Positions 17,201-27,620 of a stretch of DNA of 45,260 nucleotides are shown here, in pieces. This stretch comes from an uncultured Saprospiraceae bacterium (GTDB lineage: Bacteria > Bacteroidota > Bacteroidia > Chitinophagales > Saprospiraceae): NCBI GenBank assembly GCA_937924145.1, contig CALDTJ010000540.1, positions 1 to 45,260 of the forward strand, given 5' to 3'. The notes beneath the pieces are model-generated. The model made no database searches. It saw nothing but the letters and a program-made list of their open reading frames with translations, and was not told the origin of the DNA. Both the position numbers and the translations under genes were made by a program. The stretch's first letter is position 1. Each line of letters begins with the position of its first letter.

Positions 17201-18709
17201 ATGAAAATTCTAACACCAAAACAGATAAAAGCACTGGACGCCTATACTATTGAAACAGAGCCTATTAAGTCGATTGACCTAATGGAACGTGCTTCGAATG
17301 CTTTTGTCAATTGGTTTATTACTCAATATCCAGACACAGAAAGAACCCCAATTAAAGTATTTTGTGGACCTGGTAATAATGGTGGGGATGGATTGGCGGT
17401 TGCTCGTTTATTGAATCGCAAATATTATGGAGTAGAAGTTTACATCTGTGCGATTAGTGCCAATCCTAGTCCAGATTTCAAAAAGAACTTAAAAAGAATA
17501 CCTAGCAGGAGAGGGTTGCCAGTTATAAATATTAAGGAAGGTGCTACTTTTCCAACCTTTGGGAAAAATGCGGTCATCATTGATGCTATTTTTGGATCAG
17601 GGTTGAATCGACCAATTACAGGGTATTGGGGTAAACTAGTAGAACATTTGAATAGTCTGGAAAATGATCGAGTAGCTATTGACATTCCGTCAGGTTTATT
17701 TGCTGAAGAAACGACCAAAGGCATTAGTATAAATGCCAATAAAACGCTAAGTTTTCAATTTCCCAAAAGGGCGTTTTTCTTTCCAGAAAACCAAGATAGA
17801 GTAGGGGATTGTTTTATTAAGCCAATTGGCTTGAGTCGGTATTATATCCAACAGGCGGAAACGGATAACTATTTTATCAACAAAAATCTAGCAAAATTAA
17901 TTTTAAGAAAAAGACAAAAGTTCGATCATAAAGGAACTTATGGGCATGCCTTGTTAATGTTGGGCAGTTACGGAAAGATAGGTGCAGCTGTATTGGCAAC
18001 CAAGGGGTGTTTGAGAAGTGGAGTCGGCTTGTTAACGGTACAAGTGCCAAATTGTGGGTATCAAATTATGCAGATAAGTTGTCCAGAGGCGATGACACAG
18101 GTAGATCAATCGGATAATTATTTATCGACCGTTCCTGATTTAACACCTTACAAAGCAATAGGCATTGGTTGTGGGATAGGGCAGGCATCTTTAACCGAAA
18201 TTGCTCTATTTAAACTATTAGGAAATACTAAATTGCCAATGGTGCTTGATGCGGATGCACTGAATATATTATCAAAAGATCCAGCTAAATTAGATCAAAT
18301 ACCAATCAATAGTATTCTAACACCTCATCCGAAAGAGTTTGAGCGTCTATTTGGTACTACTGAAAATGACTTTGCTAGAAATGAATTACAATTAGCTCAA
18401 GCAAAGGCTTTGAATTGTGTCATTATTTTGAAAGGAGCGAATACAGCGATTGCCTGCCCTGATGGAACTTGTTATTTTAATTCTACTGGAAACCCAGGGA
18501 TGGCGACAGGTGGAAGTGGTGATGTATTGACTGGGATATTGACAGGGTTATTAGCACAAGGGTATACTTCAAAGCAAGCAGCTATATTGGGCGTTTATCT
18601 ACATGGACTATCAGGAGATTTGGCAGCAAAAGATAAAGGGCAGGCAAGTATGATTGCTGGTGATTTGGTGGATTATTTGGGGCGGGCTTTTCAACAACTT
18701 GAGCTATAG
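17201..18709 (+). CDS. nnr: Bifunctional ADP-dependent NAD(P)H-hydrate dehydratase / NAD(P)H-hydrate epimerase
   Basis: CGPGNNGGDGLAVARLL (epimerase) and LTPHPKEFERLFG...NPGMATGGSGDVLTGILTGLLAQG (dehydratase). Confidence 0.95.
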   Translation: MKILTPKQIKALDAYTIETEPIKSIDLMERASNAFVNWFITQYPDTERTPIKVFCGPGNNGGDGLAVARLLNRKYYGVEVYICAISANPSPDFKKNLKRIPSRRGLPVINIKEGATFPTFGKNAVIIDAIFGSGLNRPITGYWGKLVEHLNSLENDRVAIDIPSGLFAEETTKGISINANKTLSFQFPKRAFFFPENQDRVGDCFIKPIGLSRYYIQQAETDNYFINKNLAKLILRKRQKFDHKGTYGHALLMLGSYGKIGAAVLATKGCLRSGVGLLTVQVPNCGYQIMQISCPEAMTQVDQSDNYLSTVPDLTPYKAIGIGCGIGQASLTEIALFKLLGNTKLPMVLDADALNILSKDPAKLDQIPINSILTPHPKEFERLFGTTENDFARNELQLAQAKALNCVIILKGANTAIACPDGTCYFNSTGNPGMATGGSGDVLTGILTGLLAQGYTSKQAAILGVYLHGLSGDLAAKDKGQASMIAGDLVDYLGRAFQQLEL

Positions 18710-18716
18710 TTTTTTT

Positions 18717-18819
18717 GAACCACAAAGAAACAAAGGTCACAAAGCGTTTTCACAAAGAAGAAAGGAATAAAATCTTTGTGAGTTTCCTTTGTGTGCTTTG
18801 TTTCTTTGTGGTTCAAAAA
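18717..18819. repeat. 103-bp hairpin repeat, copy 1
   Basis: Identical over 103 bp to 19349-19451; arms GAACCACAAAGAAACAAAG / CTTTGTTTCTTTGTGGTTC perfectly complementary (19 bp). Confidence 0.95.
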
Positions 18820-18925
18820 TTAAAGGCGAATAGTGCAAAAAATAAATGTAAGGTTAGAATATTGAAATAGTTTTACGTACCTTTTGTGTTAGGAATGTTA
18901 TTCTTTAACACAAAAAATAAAAACT

Positions 18926-19342
18926 ATGAGAAGAATTACAAAATCGTACCTAGATGAATTAACTTATCTTGTAAATGGAGCAGCTATTGAAGTTCACAGG
19001 GAAACAGGTCCTGGACTTTTAGAGAGTGCATATCATGAATGTTTGATAGAGGAGTTAACGCTTCGTAAGATTAATTTTCGAACAGAAATGATTGTTCCAT
19101 TTGATTATAAAGGTAAACAGATGACAACCCAATTTAGGTGTGATTTATATATTGAAAACTGTTTGGTAATCGAATTGAAAGCACAGGAAAAAATCCTACC
19201 AATTCATGAGGCACAAATATTAACCTATATGAAATTATTAAAAGCCCCCAAAGGAGTGCTTTATAATTTCAATGTGACTAACTTGTTTAGAGAGGGGCAA
19301 AAGACTTATGTTAATGAATATTTTAGAATGTTACCAGAATAG
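18926..19342 (+). CDS. GxxExxY protein (PDDEXK_3-like family)
   Basis: NGAAIEVHRETGPGLLESAYHECLIEEL and LVIELKAQEKILPIHEAQILTYMKL. Confidence 0.9.
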   Translation: MRRITKSYLDELTYLVNGAAIEVHRETGPGLLESAYHECLIEELTLRKINFRTEMIVPFDYKGKQMTTQFRCDLYIENCLVIELKAQEKILPIHEAQILTYMKLLKAPKGVLYNFNVTNLFREGQKTYVNEYFRMLPE

Positions 19343-19348
19343 ATTGTA

Positions 19349-19451
19349 GAACCACAAAGAAACAAAGGTCACAAAGCGTTTTCACAAAGAAGAAAGGAAT
19401 AAAATCTTTGTGAGTTTCCTTTGTGTGCTTTGTTTCTTTGTGGTTCAAAAA
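19349..19451. repeat. 103-bp hairpin repeat, copy 2
   Basis: Identical to 18717-18819. Confidence 0.95.
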
Positions 19452-19742
19452 ACAAATTAGTGTGGTGTGCAAATCACCATAAAAGAAAAGAGACAATTTC
19501 AATTTAACAACCATCAAAAAATAGGTCTGTCTATTTGTTTATCATCACTCATAGATCGTTATGCATCCAAAATAATAGGTCAGATAAGGTTTAAAAGTAA
19601 AAAAATAGATTTCTAAAGAAAAAGTTAACCTAAGCAATTTTTGAAAAAAGTTGTTCACACCATATTATATAGGCTAAAATAAGGCCTTCACATCACACAT
19701 CTTTTCTTAAAAAAAAAACGTAGAAAAATTTGCAAATGAAGG

Positions 19743-19773
19743 TTGGAAAACCATTAAAATAATCGTACCTTTG
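19743..19773 (+). promoter_or_regulatory. Bacteroidetes-type promoter upstream of rpsL
   Basis: TTG (19743-19745) - N20 - TACCTTTG (19766-19773), matching TTG/TAnnTTTG consensus. Confidence 0.7.
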
Positions 19774-19924
19774 CATTCGCTTTGGAAAAGGTAGGTTAAT
19801 TTTAGCCTAAAATACCTTTAAAACAAAGAAAAATACGTACTTTTTTTAAAGTACCTCTTTTTAATAAAAAGTTGAAAAAGTGAATTTCTCAATTTTTCAG
19901 CCATATAAAAATATTGCATAACTT

Positions 19925-20299
19925 ATGCCTACTATCAATCAGTTAGTAAGAAAAGGAAGAAAAAAGATCGTCGAGGCGAGCAAGTCTCGTGCTTTAGATT
20001 CTTGTCCTCAAAAAAGAGGGGTTTGTACTCGTGTTTACACGACTACACCAAAGAAGCCAAACTCAGCACTTAGAAAAGTAGCTAAGGTAAGATTGACGAA
20101 TGGTATTGAGGTGATTGCCTACATTCCTGGAGAAGGTCACAACTTACAAGAGCACTCAATCGTATTGATTAGAGGTGGTCGGGTAAAGGATTTACCGGGT
20201 GTACGTTATACAATCGTAAGAGGGGCATTAGATACAGCGGGTGTAGCGGACAGAACTCAGAGTCGATCTAAGTACGGAGCTAAGCGTCCTAAAAAATAA
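19925..20299 (+). CDS. rpsL: 30S ribosomal protein S12
   Basis: [14 protein letters not shown]...[18 protein letters not shown]. Confidence 0.98.
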   Translation: MPTINQLVRKGRKKIVEASKSRALDSCPQKRGVCTRVYTTTPKKPNSALRKVAKVRLTNGIEVIAYIPGEGHNLQEHSIVLIRGGRVKDLPGVRYTIVRGALDTAGVADRTQSRSKYGAKRPKK

Positions 20300-20306
20300 T
20301 TAAGTC

Positions 20307-20494
20307 AAAATTTAAAGTTATAAATCTAAAATCTAAAAGTATTACCTAAAATAAACTTGAAGATAGTTAGAGTGATTTTAAATTTTTTCTAGAATATTTA
20401 GAACTAACTTTTTTCTTAATTAATAATGTAGTTCTGAATTTAAAATTTTCTTCTAGTTCACTTTTAGATTTTAAATTTTAAATTTTTGATTTTA
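20307..20494. repeat. Spacer inverted repeat rpsL-rpsG
   Basis: AAAATTTAAAGTTATAAATCTAAAATCTAAAAGT (20307-20340) / ACTTTTAGATTTTAAATTTTAAATTTTTGATTTTA (20460-20494). Confidence 0.7.
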
Positions 20495-20517
20495 CATTAA
20501 TCTAATTCCTCAGGGAA

Positions 20518-20985
20518 ATGCGTAAAAGAAAACCTAAAGTAAGAGTAATCACACCAGACCCAAGATATAAAGATACATTGGTTACTCAGTTTGTAAATAA
20601 TATGATGTTCTCTGGTAAGAAGAGTACTGCTTTTGCTGTATTCTACGATGCAATGGATATTGTAAAGGAAAAGATGGGCGGAGACGAGCATGCAATTTGG
20701 AAGAAGGCTTTGAATAATATCATGCCTCAAGTTGAAGTTCGATCTAAGCGAATTGGAGGAGCAACATTCCAAATTCCTGTAGAAATCAGACCAAACAGAA
20801 AAGTATCTATTGGGATGAAGTGGATGGTTAATTTTTCTAGAAAGCGTAGTGGAAAAGGAATGGCAGAAAAATTAGCGGCAGAAGTAATGGCTGCAAGTAA
20901 AGGGGAAGGTGCTGCTGTAAAGCGTAAAGAAGATACGCACAAGATGGCAGAATCGAACCGAGCATTCGCACACTTTAAGGTGTAA
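20518..20985 (+). CDS. rpsG: 30S ribosomal protein S7
   Basis: [30 protein letters not shown]. Confidence 0.98.
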   Translation: MRKRKPKVRVITPDPRYKDTLVTQFVNNMMFSGKKSTAFAVFYDAMDIVKEKMGGDEHAIWKKALNNIMPQVEVRSKRIGGATFQIPVEIRPNRKVSIGMKWMVNFSRKRSGKGMAEKLAAEVMAASKGEGAAVKRKEDTHKMAESNRAFAHFKV

Positions 20986-21138
20986 TTTGATTGTTCGATG
21001 ATTAGTTTATTGGGTGTTTGTTAAAACAGTTAATGATTTAATCATTTCAATAATAAAGATAGACACACGAAGGGCAAACGTTAAACAACAAATTTTAAAC
21101 TCATTTTTTAACTCTTTAATTCCTTTTAGGGCGTTGTC

Positions 21139-23271
21139 ATGGCAAAAGATTTAACTTTTACGAGGAACATTGGTATCGCTGCACACATTGATGCAGGAAA
21201 GACTACCACAACCGAGCGGGTTCTTTATTATACTGGTATTAGCCACAAGATTGGTGAAGTTCACGATGGCGCTGCCACGATGGACTGGATGGAGCAAGAG
21301 CAAGAGAGAGGTATTACCATTACTTCTGCAGCTACAAAAACTAGCTGGACTTGGAAAGATCAAGAATACCCAATTAATATTATTGATACTCCAGGTCACG
21401 TTGATTTCACCGTAGAAGTAGAACGTTCTTTAAGAGTATTAGATGGGATGGTTTTCCTTTTCTGTGCAGTATCTGGTGTTGAGCCACAATCTGAGACAGT
21501 ATGGAGACAAGCAGAGAGATATAGCGTTCCAAGAATTGGATTTGTTAATAAAATGGACCGTCAAGGTGCTAACTTTTTTGAAGTAGTTAAGCAAGTAAAG
21601 GAAATGTTGGGTGGAAACCCAGTACCTCTACAAGTACCAATCGGTTCTGAAGATGAGTTCAAAGGTGTGGTTGATTTGATTACTAACCAAGCAATTATCT
21701 GGAATGAGCATGATAGAGGAATGACTTATGAGGAGATTGAGATTCCTGCTGATTTAGTAGATACAGTTGCTGAGCAAAGAGAATATTTATTAGAGGCAGT
21801 AGCGGAGTATGATGAGACATTAATGGAAAAGTACTTTGATGATCCTGATTCATTGACAGCGGAAGATATCCGTGGCGCATTGAGAGCAGCGGTTATTGAT
21901 ATGAGCTTGATCCCAATGATGTGTGGTACAGCCTTCAAAAATAAAGGAGTACAAGCGGTATTGGATGCAGTATGTGCATTTATGCCTTCTCCATTAGATA
22001 TCGAAGCAGTTGAAGGAACTGATCCTAAGACTGACGAGCCATTATTCAGGAAGCCTGCTGATAGCGAGCCTTTCGCAGCATTAGCATTTAAGATTGCAAC
22101 GGATCCTTTCGTAGGTCGTTTAGCATTCTTCCGTGTATATTCTGGTACATTAGATGCTGGTTCTTACGTAATGAACACTCGTTCTGGTAAGAAAGAGCGT
22201 ATCTCTAGAATTTATCAAATGCACTCTAATGATAGAGAGGCGATGGATCAAGTAGGTGCTGGAGATATTGCAGCAGCAGTAGGATTTAAGGATATCAAGA
22301 CAGGAGATACTTTATGTGATTTGGACAACCAAATTGTATTAGAGAGTATGACTTTCCCTGATCCTGTAATCGGTATCGCAATTGAGCCTAAGACGCAGAA
22401 GGATGTTGAGAAAATGGGTATGGCTTTAGCGAAGTTGACGGAGGAAGATCCAACTTTCCATGCAAAGTTCGATGAAGAAACGAATCAAACTATCATCAGT
22501 GGAATGGGTGAATTACACCTTGAAATCATTGTTGACCGTTTAAAGCGTGAATTCAAAGTAGAAGTAAACGAAGGTGAGCCGCAAGTAAACTATAGAGAGG
22601 CTTTAACAAACTCTGTATCTCACAGAGAGCGTTTGAAGAAGCAATCTGGTGGATCTGGTTTATTCGCAGATATGGAATTTGAATTAGGACCTGCAACTGA
22701 GGAATTCTTAGAAAGTGACGAATTCAAATCAGGAAAAGAAAAGTTAGAATTCGAATGGAAAATCGTTGGTGGATCTATTGACAAGAACTATGTCAAGCCG
22801 ATCAAAGATGGTTTCCGTGCGATGATGGATAACGGTATTTTAGCTGGATACAGCATGGATGCCATGAGAGTAAAGGTTTATGATGGTTCTATGCACGCAG
22901 TAGATTCAAAGCCAATCGCTTTTGAATTGTGTGCAAAGGAAGGTTTTAAATCTGCTGCAAAGCAGTGTAAGCCAGTTTTATTGGAGCCAATCATGAAGTT
23001 AGAAGTAACTTCTCCAGAAGAATACACAGGTGGTGTTATTGGTGACTTGAACAGAAGACGTGGATTGATCAAAGGTCAAGACATGAAGAACAATGCTACG
23101 ATTATCAAGGCAGATGTTCCTTTATCTGAAATGTTCGGTTACGTAACACACTTACGTACAATTACTTCAGGTAGAGCATCTTCTTCAATGGTATTCTCAC
23201 ACTACGCAGCAGCTCCTAGAGGAATCGCTGACGAAGTAATCGCTAAAGCAAAAGGTTTAACTACAGCTTAG
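21139..23271 (+). CDS. fusA: Elongation factor G
   Basis: [25 protein letters not shown]...[21 protein letters not shown]. Confidence 0.98.
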   Translation: MAKDLTFTRNIGIAAHIDAGKTTTTERVLYYTGISHKIGEVHDGAATMDWMEQEQERGITITSAATKTSWTWKDQEYPINIIDTPGHVDFTVEVERSLRVLDGMVFLFCAVSGVEPQSETVWRQAERYSVPRIGFVNKMDRQGANFFEVVKQVKEMLGGNPVPLQVPIGSEDEFKGVVDLITNQAIIWNEHDRGMTYEEIEIPADLVDTVAEQREYLLEAVAEYDETLMEKYFDDPDSLTAEDIRGALRAAVIDMSLIPMMCGTAFKNKGVQAVLDAVCAFMPSPLDIEAVEGTDPKTDEPLFRKPADSEPFAALAFKIATDPFVGRLAFFRVYSGTLDAGSYVMNTRSGKKERISRIYQMHSNDREAMDQVGAGDIAAAVGFKDIKTGDTLCDLDNQIVLESMTFPDPVIGIAIEPKTQKDVEKMGMALAKLTEEDPTFHAKFDEETNQTIISGMGELHLEIIVDRLKREFKVEVNEGEPQVNYREALTNSVSHRERLKKQSGGSGLFADMEFELGPATEEFLESDEFKSGKEKLEFEWKIVGGSIDKNYVKPIKDGFRAMMDNGILAGYSMDAMRVKVYDGSMHAVDSKPIAFELCAKEGFKSAAKQCKPVLLEPIMKLEVTSPEEYTGGVIGDLNRRRGLIKGQDMKNNATIIKADVPLSEMFGYVTHLRTITSGRASSSMVFSHYAAAPRGIADEVIAKAKGLTTA

Positions 23272-23276
23272 TGTAA

Positions 23277-23390
23277 CACAACTCTCTGAGTTGTGCCCAA
23301 AATTGTATTAAAAAGCCAGAGTCAAAGGACTCATTATTGGCACAAAAATATTGGAATAGGTTAGTTGCTCAAAAAAGAGCAATTAACCTA
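23277..23390. terminator. Hairpin cluster downstream of fusA
   Basis: CACAACTC-TCT-GAGTTGTG (23277-23295); GAGTC-AAAG-GACTC (23319-23332) within TTGTGCC...GGCACAA; TAGGTTAGTTGCTC-A6-GAGCAATTAACCTA (23357-23390). Confidence 0.5.
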
Positions 23391-23420
23391 CTTCTAACCT
23401 AAAATAAGTTTGATTTAGGG

Positions 23421-23451
23421 TTGTAAAAACTGCAAATAAGTAGTACTTTTG
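23421..23451 (+). promoter_or_regulatory. Bacteroidetes-type promoter upstream of rpsJ
   Basis: TTG (23421-23423) - N20 - TACTTTTG (23444-23451). Confidence 0.7.
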
Positions 23452-23506
23452 CACTCCGAATTTAACGGCTCGAATTTTTCGAGTTTTAAATCTATATTAA
23501 AAGGTT

Positions 23507-23815
23507 ATGAATCAAAAGATTAGAATTAAACTTCGCTCTTACGATCACAATTTAGTTGACAAATCAACTGAAAAAATTGTAAAAACAGTTCGTAACAGTG
23601 GAGCAGTTGTAACTGGTCCGATTCCGCTGCCAACCGACAAAAAGATTTTCACTGTGTTACGTTCACCTCACGTTAACAAGAAATCTCGGGAGCAGTTTAA
23701 GATGCGGACTCACAAACGCTTAATAGAAATATACACTCCTACCCAAAAGACGGTCGACGCACTGTCAAAATTGGAGCTTCCGAGTGGTGTTGACATTCAA
23801 GTTAAGTTAACTTAA
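23507..23815 (+). CDS. rpsJ: 30S ribosomal protein S10
   Basis: [43 protein letters not shown]. Confidence 0.98.
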   Translation: MNQKIRIKLRSYDHNLVDKSTEKIVKTVRNSGAVVTGPIPLPTDKKIFTVLRSPHVNKKSREQFKMRTHKRLIEIYTPTQKTVDALSKLELPSGVDIQVKLT

Positions 23816-23819
23816 GTAA

Positions 23820-24055
23820 GTGATTGGTGATTAGTAAATAGTGATTTGTCGGTTTAAAATTTACCTACCTCATTTTTACTATTCCTTCCTTTAAGATTTA
23901 ACTTTTATTCTGATAATATCAATCTTGTACTACTTAACAATAAGCTTTATAAATAGCTCTATTAATAAGTAACTTGTTGGTTTTGTGTTTTTATGGCAAG
24001 TAGTGGTGTCAAAGTCGAGTGAAGACTAATCACTAGTTACCAATCACAAATCACC
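23820..24055. repeat. Heptamer-iterated inverted repeat rpsJ-rplC
   Basis: GTGATTG GTGATTA GTAAATA GTGATTT GT (23820-23849); right arm 24025-24055 pairs at ~26/30 positions. Confidence 0.85.
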
Positions 24056-24080
24056 AAAACAAGATTCAAAATTTATAAAC

Positions 24081-24701
24081 GTGAACGGAATCATCGGTAA
24101 GAAAATTGGGATGACCAGTGTCTTTGATGACGCAGGAAAAAACATTCCATGTACGATTGTCGAGGCAGGTCCTTGTGTTGTTACACAAAAGAAGACAGAG
24201 GATACTGACGGATACGATTCGTTACAATTAGGTTTCGGCGAGAAGAAAGCTAAGAATACCACACAAGCACTCCAAGGCCACTTTGATAAAGCAGGCACAG
24301 CACCTAAAAGAAAGCTAGTAGAGTTTCGGGATTTCGAAATCAACAAGCAAGCAGGAGATATCATCACTGCTGAAGAAGTTTTCGAAGAAGGAGATTTTGT
24401 AAGTGCAATTGGAACTTCAAAAGGTAAAGGTTTCCAAGGGGTAGTTAAGCGTTACAACTTTAAAGGGGTAAACGATGCTACTCACGGACAGCATAACAGA
24501 CAAAGAGCTCCAGGTTCTATTGGTGCAGCATCTTATCCTGCGAAAGTATTCAAAGGAATGAGAATGGCCGGCCGAATGGGTGGAGACAGAGTCAATGTGA
24601 AGAATTTAGAAATTATTAAGATTTTCCCTGAGAAAAACTTAGTATTAGTGAAAGGAGCAATTCCTGGTCACAAAGGTTCTTACGTAATTTTGCAAAAGTA
24701 A
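24081..24701 (+). CDS. rplC: 50S ribosomal protein L3
   Basis: [37 protein letters not shown]. Confidence 0.98.
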   Translation: MNGIIGKKIGMTSVFDDAGKNIPCTIVEAGPCVVTQKKTEDTDGYDSLQLGFGEKKAKNTTQALQGHFDKAGTAPKRKLVEFRDFEINKQAGDIITAEEVFEEGDFVSAIGTSKGKGFQGVVKRYNFKGVNDATHGQHNRQRAPGSIGAASYPAKVFKGMRMAGRMGGDRVNVKNLEIIKIFPEKNLVLVKGAIPGHKGSYVILQK

Positions 24702-24776
24702 TTGATTAAATTGTTTTATAGTTTGATTGTTGGTTTACAGCAATCTAACAATTGAACAGTCAAACAATCTAACAAT
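24701..24776. repeat. Octamer-iterated inverted repeat rplC-rplD
   Basis: Right arm CAATCTAA CAATTGAA CAGTCAAA CAATCTAA CAAT; left arm ATTGATTAAATTGTTTTATAGTTTGATTGTTGG. Confidence 0.75.
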
Positions 24777-24791
24777 AATAAATTTTCAGAT

Positions 24792-25418
24792 ATGAAACTG
24801 GAAGTATTAAATATAAGTGGAGATGCAACAGGCAGATCAGTAGAATTGCCTGACAATCTTTTTGGTGGCGAACCAAACGAGCACGCTGTATACTTAGCTG
24901 TAAAAGCTTATTTAGCAGCTCAACGTCAAGGAACGCACAAGGCTAAGGAGAAAGGTGAAATCACTGCATCTACGAAAAAGATTAAGCGCCAAAAGGGTAC
25001 TGGTACAGCGCGTGCTGGTTCTGTGAAGAGTGGAACAATGAGAGGTGGTGGTAGAATGTTTGGTCCTAGACCAAGAAAGTACAACCAAAAGTTGAACAAG
25101 AAAGTGAAAGTAGTCGCTAGACGTTCTGCTTTGGCAAGTAAGTTAGCAAGTGGTCAAGTTAAGGTTGTTGAAAACTTAAACTTTGACGCACCAGCAACTA
25201 AAAACTACGTTAATTTCTTAAGTAGTTTTGACTGTGCTAATGCAAAATCACTTTTGGTAACAGGAGACTATAATGCTAACGTATTATTATCAAGCCGTAA
25301 TGTTCAAAAAGCGGGAGTAGTTACTGCTGACAACTTGAATACTTACGAAGTGATGAATTCTGGTACTTTAATCATATCAGAAGGAGCGGTTGAAAAAATC
25401 GTAGCATCCTTATCTTAG
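24792..25418 (+). CDS. rplD: 50S ribosomal protein L4
   Basis: KRQKGTGTARAGSVKSGTMRGGGRMFGPRPRKY. Confidence 0.98.
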   Translation: MKLEVLNISGDATGRSVELPDNLFGGEPNEHAVYLAVKAYLAAQRQGTHKAKEKGEITASTKKIKRQKGTGTARAGSVKSGTMRGGGRMFGPRPRKYNQKLNKKVKVVARRSALASKLASGQVKVVENLNFDAPATKNYVNFLSSFDCANAKSLLVTGDYNANVLLSSRNVQKAGVVTADNLNTYEVMNSGTLIISEGAVEKIVASLS

Positions 25419-25511
25419 TAAAACTAATGAGTTTAATTGGTTAGGCGGTATTGAAGTTTAGGATTTATTCCTCACAACCTCATAACCTTATAACCTCATA
25501 ACCTTAATAAA

Positions 25512-25808
25512 ATGGCAAAGAAAGTATTAATCAAGCCAATGATCACTGAAAAGTCTAGTGCTTTGATCGACGATCAGAATAAATACACCTTCAAGGTGGA
25601 TAAAAAGGCGAATAAGGTAGAAATCAAGAAAGCAGTGGAGGCAGCTTATAATGTAGCTGTGGAAGATGTGAAAACCATGATTATGCCTTCAAAAGCAAAA
25701 GTTAGAAACACTAAAAAAGGTGTTCAAAGAGGTCGTAAGTCTTCTTTCAAAAAGGCAATTATCAAATTGGCTTTTGGTGAAGAGATTGATTTATACGGCG
25801 AAATATAA
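25512..25808 (+). CDS. rplW: 50S ribosomal protein L23
   Basis: KVLIKPMITEKSSALIDDQNKYTFKVDKKANKVEIKKAVE. Confidence 0.97.
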   Translation: MAKKVLIKPMITEKSSALIDDQNKYTFKVDKKANKVEIKKAVEAAYNVAVEDVKTMIMPSKAKVRNTKKGVQRGRKSSFKKAIIKLAFGEEIDLYGEI

Positions 25809-25887
25809 TCGGTTGTTAGCAAAGGTGGAGTTGATATCCATCAGTAATTGACAGCCATTACGGCAAACAAGTTAAAAAATAAAGAAA

Positions 25888-26721
25888 ATGCCAGTAAAAA
25901 AGTATAAACCGGTATCACCCGGTTCAAGATTCAGAGTAGGTAATACCTTCGAAGAAATCACTGCAAGTAAGCCAGAAAAGAGCTTAACAGTAGGTTTGAA
26001 AAAGTCAGGTGGTCGTAACCACTCTGGAAAAATGACTGTCCGAAATATTGGTGGTGGTCACAAGAGAAGATACCGAATTATTGACTTCAAGAGAAACAAG
26101 GAAGGTGTAGCAGCAGAAGTCTTAACAATTGAATACGACCCAAACCGTAGTGCATATATCGCATTAGTGCAATATAGCGACGGTGAGAAGAGATATATCA
26201 TTGCACCAAACGGATTAAAGGTAGGAGATTCTATCATGTCTGGAAAAGGAGCAACACCAGTAACTGGTAATGCTTTATACTTAGCAGATATTCCTCTAGG
26301 TGCATCTATTCACGCTATCGAGTTAACTCCAGGAAGGGGAGCTGCTTTAGCAAGAAGTGCAGGAACTTACGCTACCTTAACTGGTAGAGAAGGGAAGTAT
26401 GCTTCAGTAAAGTTGCCTTCTGGTGAAGTTAGAAGAATTTTATTGAGCTGTAAAGCAGTTATCGGAACAACTTCTAATCCAGATCATGGCTTACAAGTAT
26501 TCGGTAAAGCGGGAAGAAGAAGATGGATTGGAAGACGACCTAGAGTAAGAGGTGTAGCAATGAACCCAGTCGATCACCCAATGGGTGGTGGTGAAGGTAA
26601 GGCATCAGGTGGTCACCCAAGATCACGTACGGGTATTATGGCAAAAGGTCAGAAGACGCGTAATGTCAATAAGCCTTCAAGTAGGTTAATCATCTCTAAG
26701 AGAAAGACTAAGAAAAAATAA
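25888..26721 (+). CDS. rplB: 50S ribosomal protein L2
   Basis: [28 protein letters not shown]...[17 protein letters not shown]. Confidence 0.98.
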   Translation: MPVKKYKPVSPGSRFRVGNTFEEITASKPEKSLTVGLKKSGGRNHSGKMTVRNIGGGHKRRYRIIDFKRNKEGVAAEVLTIEYDPNRSAYIALVQYSDGEKRYIIAPNGLKVGDSIMSGKGATPVTGNALYLADIPLGASIHAIELTPGRGAALARSAGTYATLTGREGKYASVKLPSGEVRRILLSCKAVIGTTSNPDHGLQVFGKAGRRRWIGRRPRVRGVAMNPVDHPMGGGEGKASGGHPRSRTGIMAKGQKTRNVNKPSSRLIISKRKTKKK

Positions 26722-26781
26722 GCTATAAAACAGTGAATGGCTTCTAATTTATCAGTAGCCTTCTCAATAAGCATAATAAAA

Positions 26782-27048
26782 ATGGCAAGATCAATAAAAA
26801 AAGGTCCTTACGTATTTCACAAGTTATTAACTAAAGTAGAAAAAGCTAAGGATTCTAACAAAAAGTCAGTTATCAAGACATGGTCAAGATCATCAATGAT
26901 TATTCCTGACATGGTTGGTGAAACGATTGCTGTGCATAATGGAAAGACTTTCATCCCGGTTTTTGTAACAGAAAACATGGTAGGTCACAAGTTAGGAGAA
27001 TTCTCTCCAACTCGTAACTTTAGAGGTCACGGTGGTAAGAAGAGGTAG
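26782..27048 (+). CDS. rpsS: 30S ribosomal protein S19 (start corrected from track 26737)
   Basis: [16 protein letters not shown]; upstream 15 codons of the track ORF are not S19-like. Confidence 0.96.
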   Translation: MARSIKKGPYVFHKLLTKVEKAKDSNKKSVIKTWSRSSMIIPDMVGETIAVHNGKTFIPVFVTENMVGHKLGEFSPTRNFRGHGGKKR

Positions 27049-27049
27049 T

Positions 27050-27115
27050 GATTAGTTGATTAATTATTGATTATTAGTTGGTTGTCAACCAATAATCAAT
27101 CAACCAATAATTAAT
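27050..27115. repeat. Iterated-word hairpin rpsS-rplV
   Basis: ATTAGTTGATTAATTATTGATTATTAGTTGGTTG-t-CAACCAATAATCAATCAACCAATAATTAAT. Confidence 0.85.
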
Positions 27116-27134
27116 ATATTTTAAATTTTTTAAG

Positions 27135-27533
27135 ATGGAAGCGGTAGCTAAATTAAAAAGTGTTCCAATGTCTGTGCGCAAAATGCGCCAAGTTGTGGAC
27201 AATATCAGAGGAAAAGATATTGAAACAGCTTTGAACATGTTGAGATTCACTAAGCGGGAATCTGCAGAATGGTTAGAAAAGTTATTATTATCTGCCATTG
27301 CTAACTGGGAATTCAAGACTGGTGGCGTTGAAAATGCAGATGATTATGATTTGTATATCAAAACAGCCTTCTCTGATGCAGGATCTCAATTAAAGAGATT
27401 CCGACCAGCTCCACATGGTAGAGCTCACAGAATCAGAAAGCACTCTTGTCACGTCACTCTAGTAGTTGAAAACAGAATTGCTTTAGATAGCGAAGGTGTA
27501 GAGGAAGCATTAGAGGAAGAGGCAGCAGAATAA
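27135..27533 (+). CDS. rplV: 50S ribosomal protein L22
   Basis: VPMSVRKMRQVVDNIRGKDIETALNMLRF...GRAHRIRKHSCHVTLVVE. Confidence 0.97.
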   Translation: MEAVAKLKSVPMSVRKMRQVVDNIRGKDIETALNMLRFTKRESAEWLEKLLLSAIANWEFKTGGVENADDYDLYIKTAFSDAGSQLKRFRPAPHGRAHRIRKHSCHVTLVVENRIALDSEGVEEALEEEAAE

Positions 27534-27620
27534 AAAATTAAGTAATAAGTAAAAATATAGATGTACAAATTAGCTTTCGGCTAATTTATCATTTTAAACT
27601 TTACATTTCATCCAATAATT

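Noticed and set aside
19323-19517. 64-aa - strand ORF
   Set aside because: Mostly translation of the 103-bp hairpin repeat.
26737-26781. N-terminal extension of rpsS in the ORF track
   Set aside because: S19 begins with [10 protein letters not shown]; the upstream codons are the spacer read in frame.
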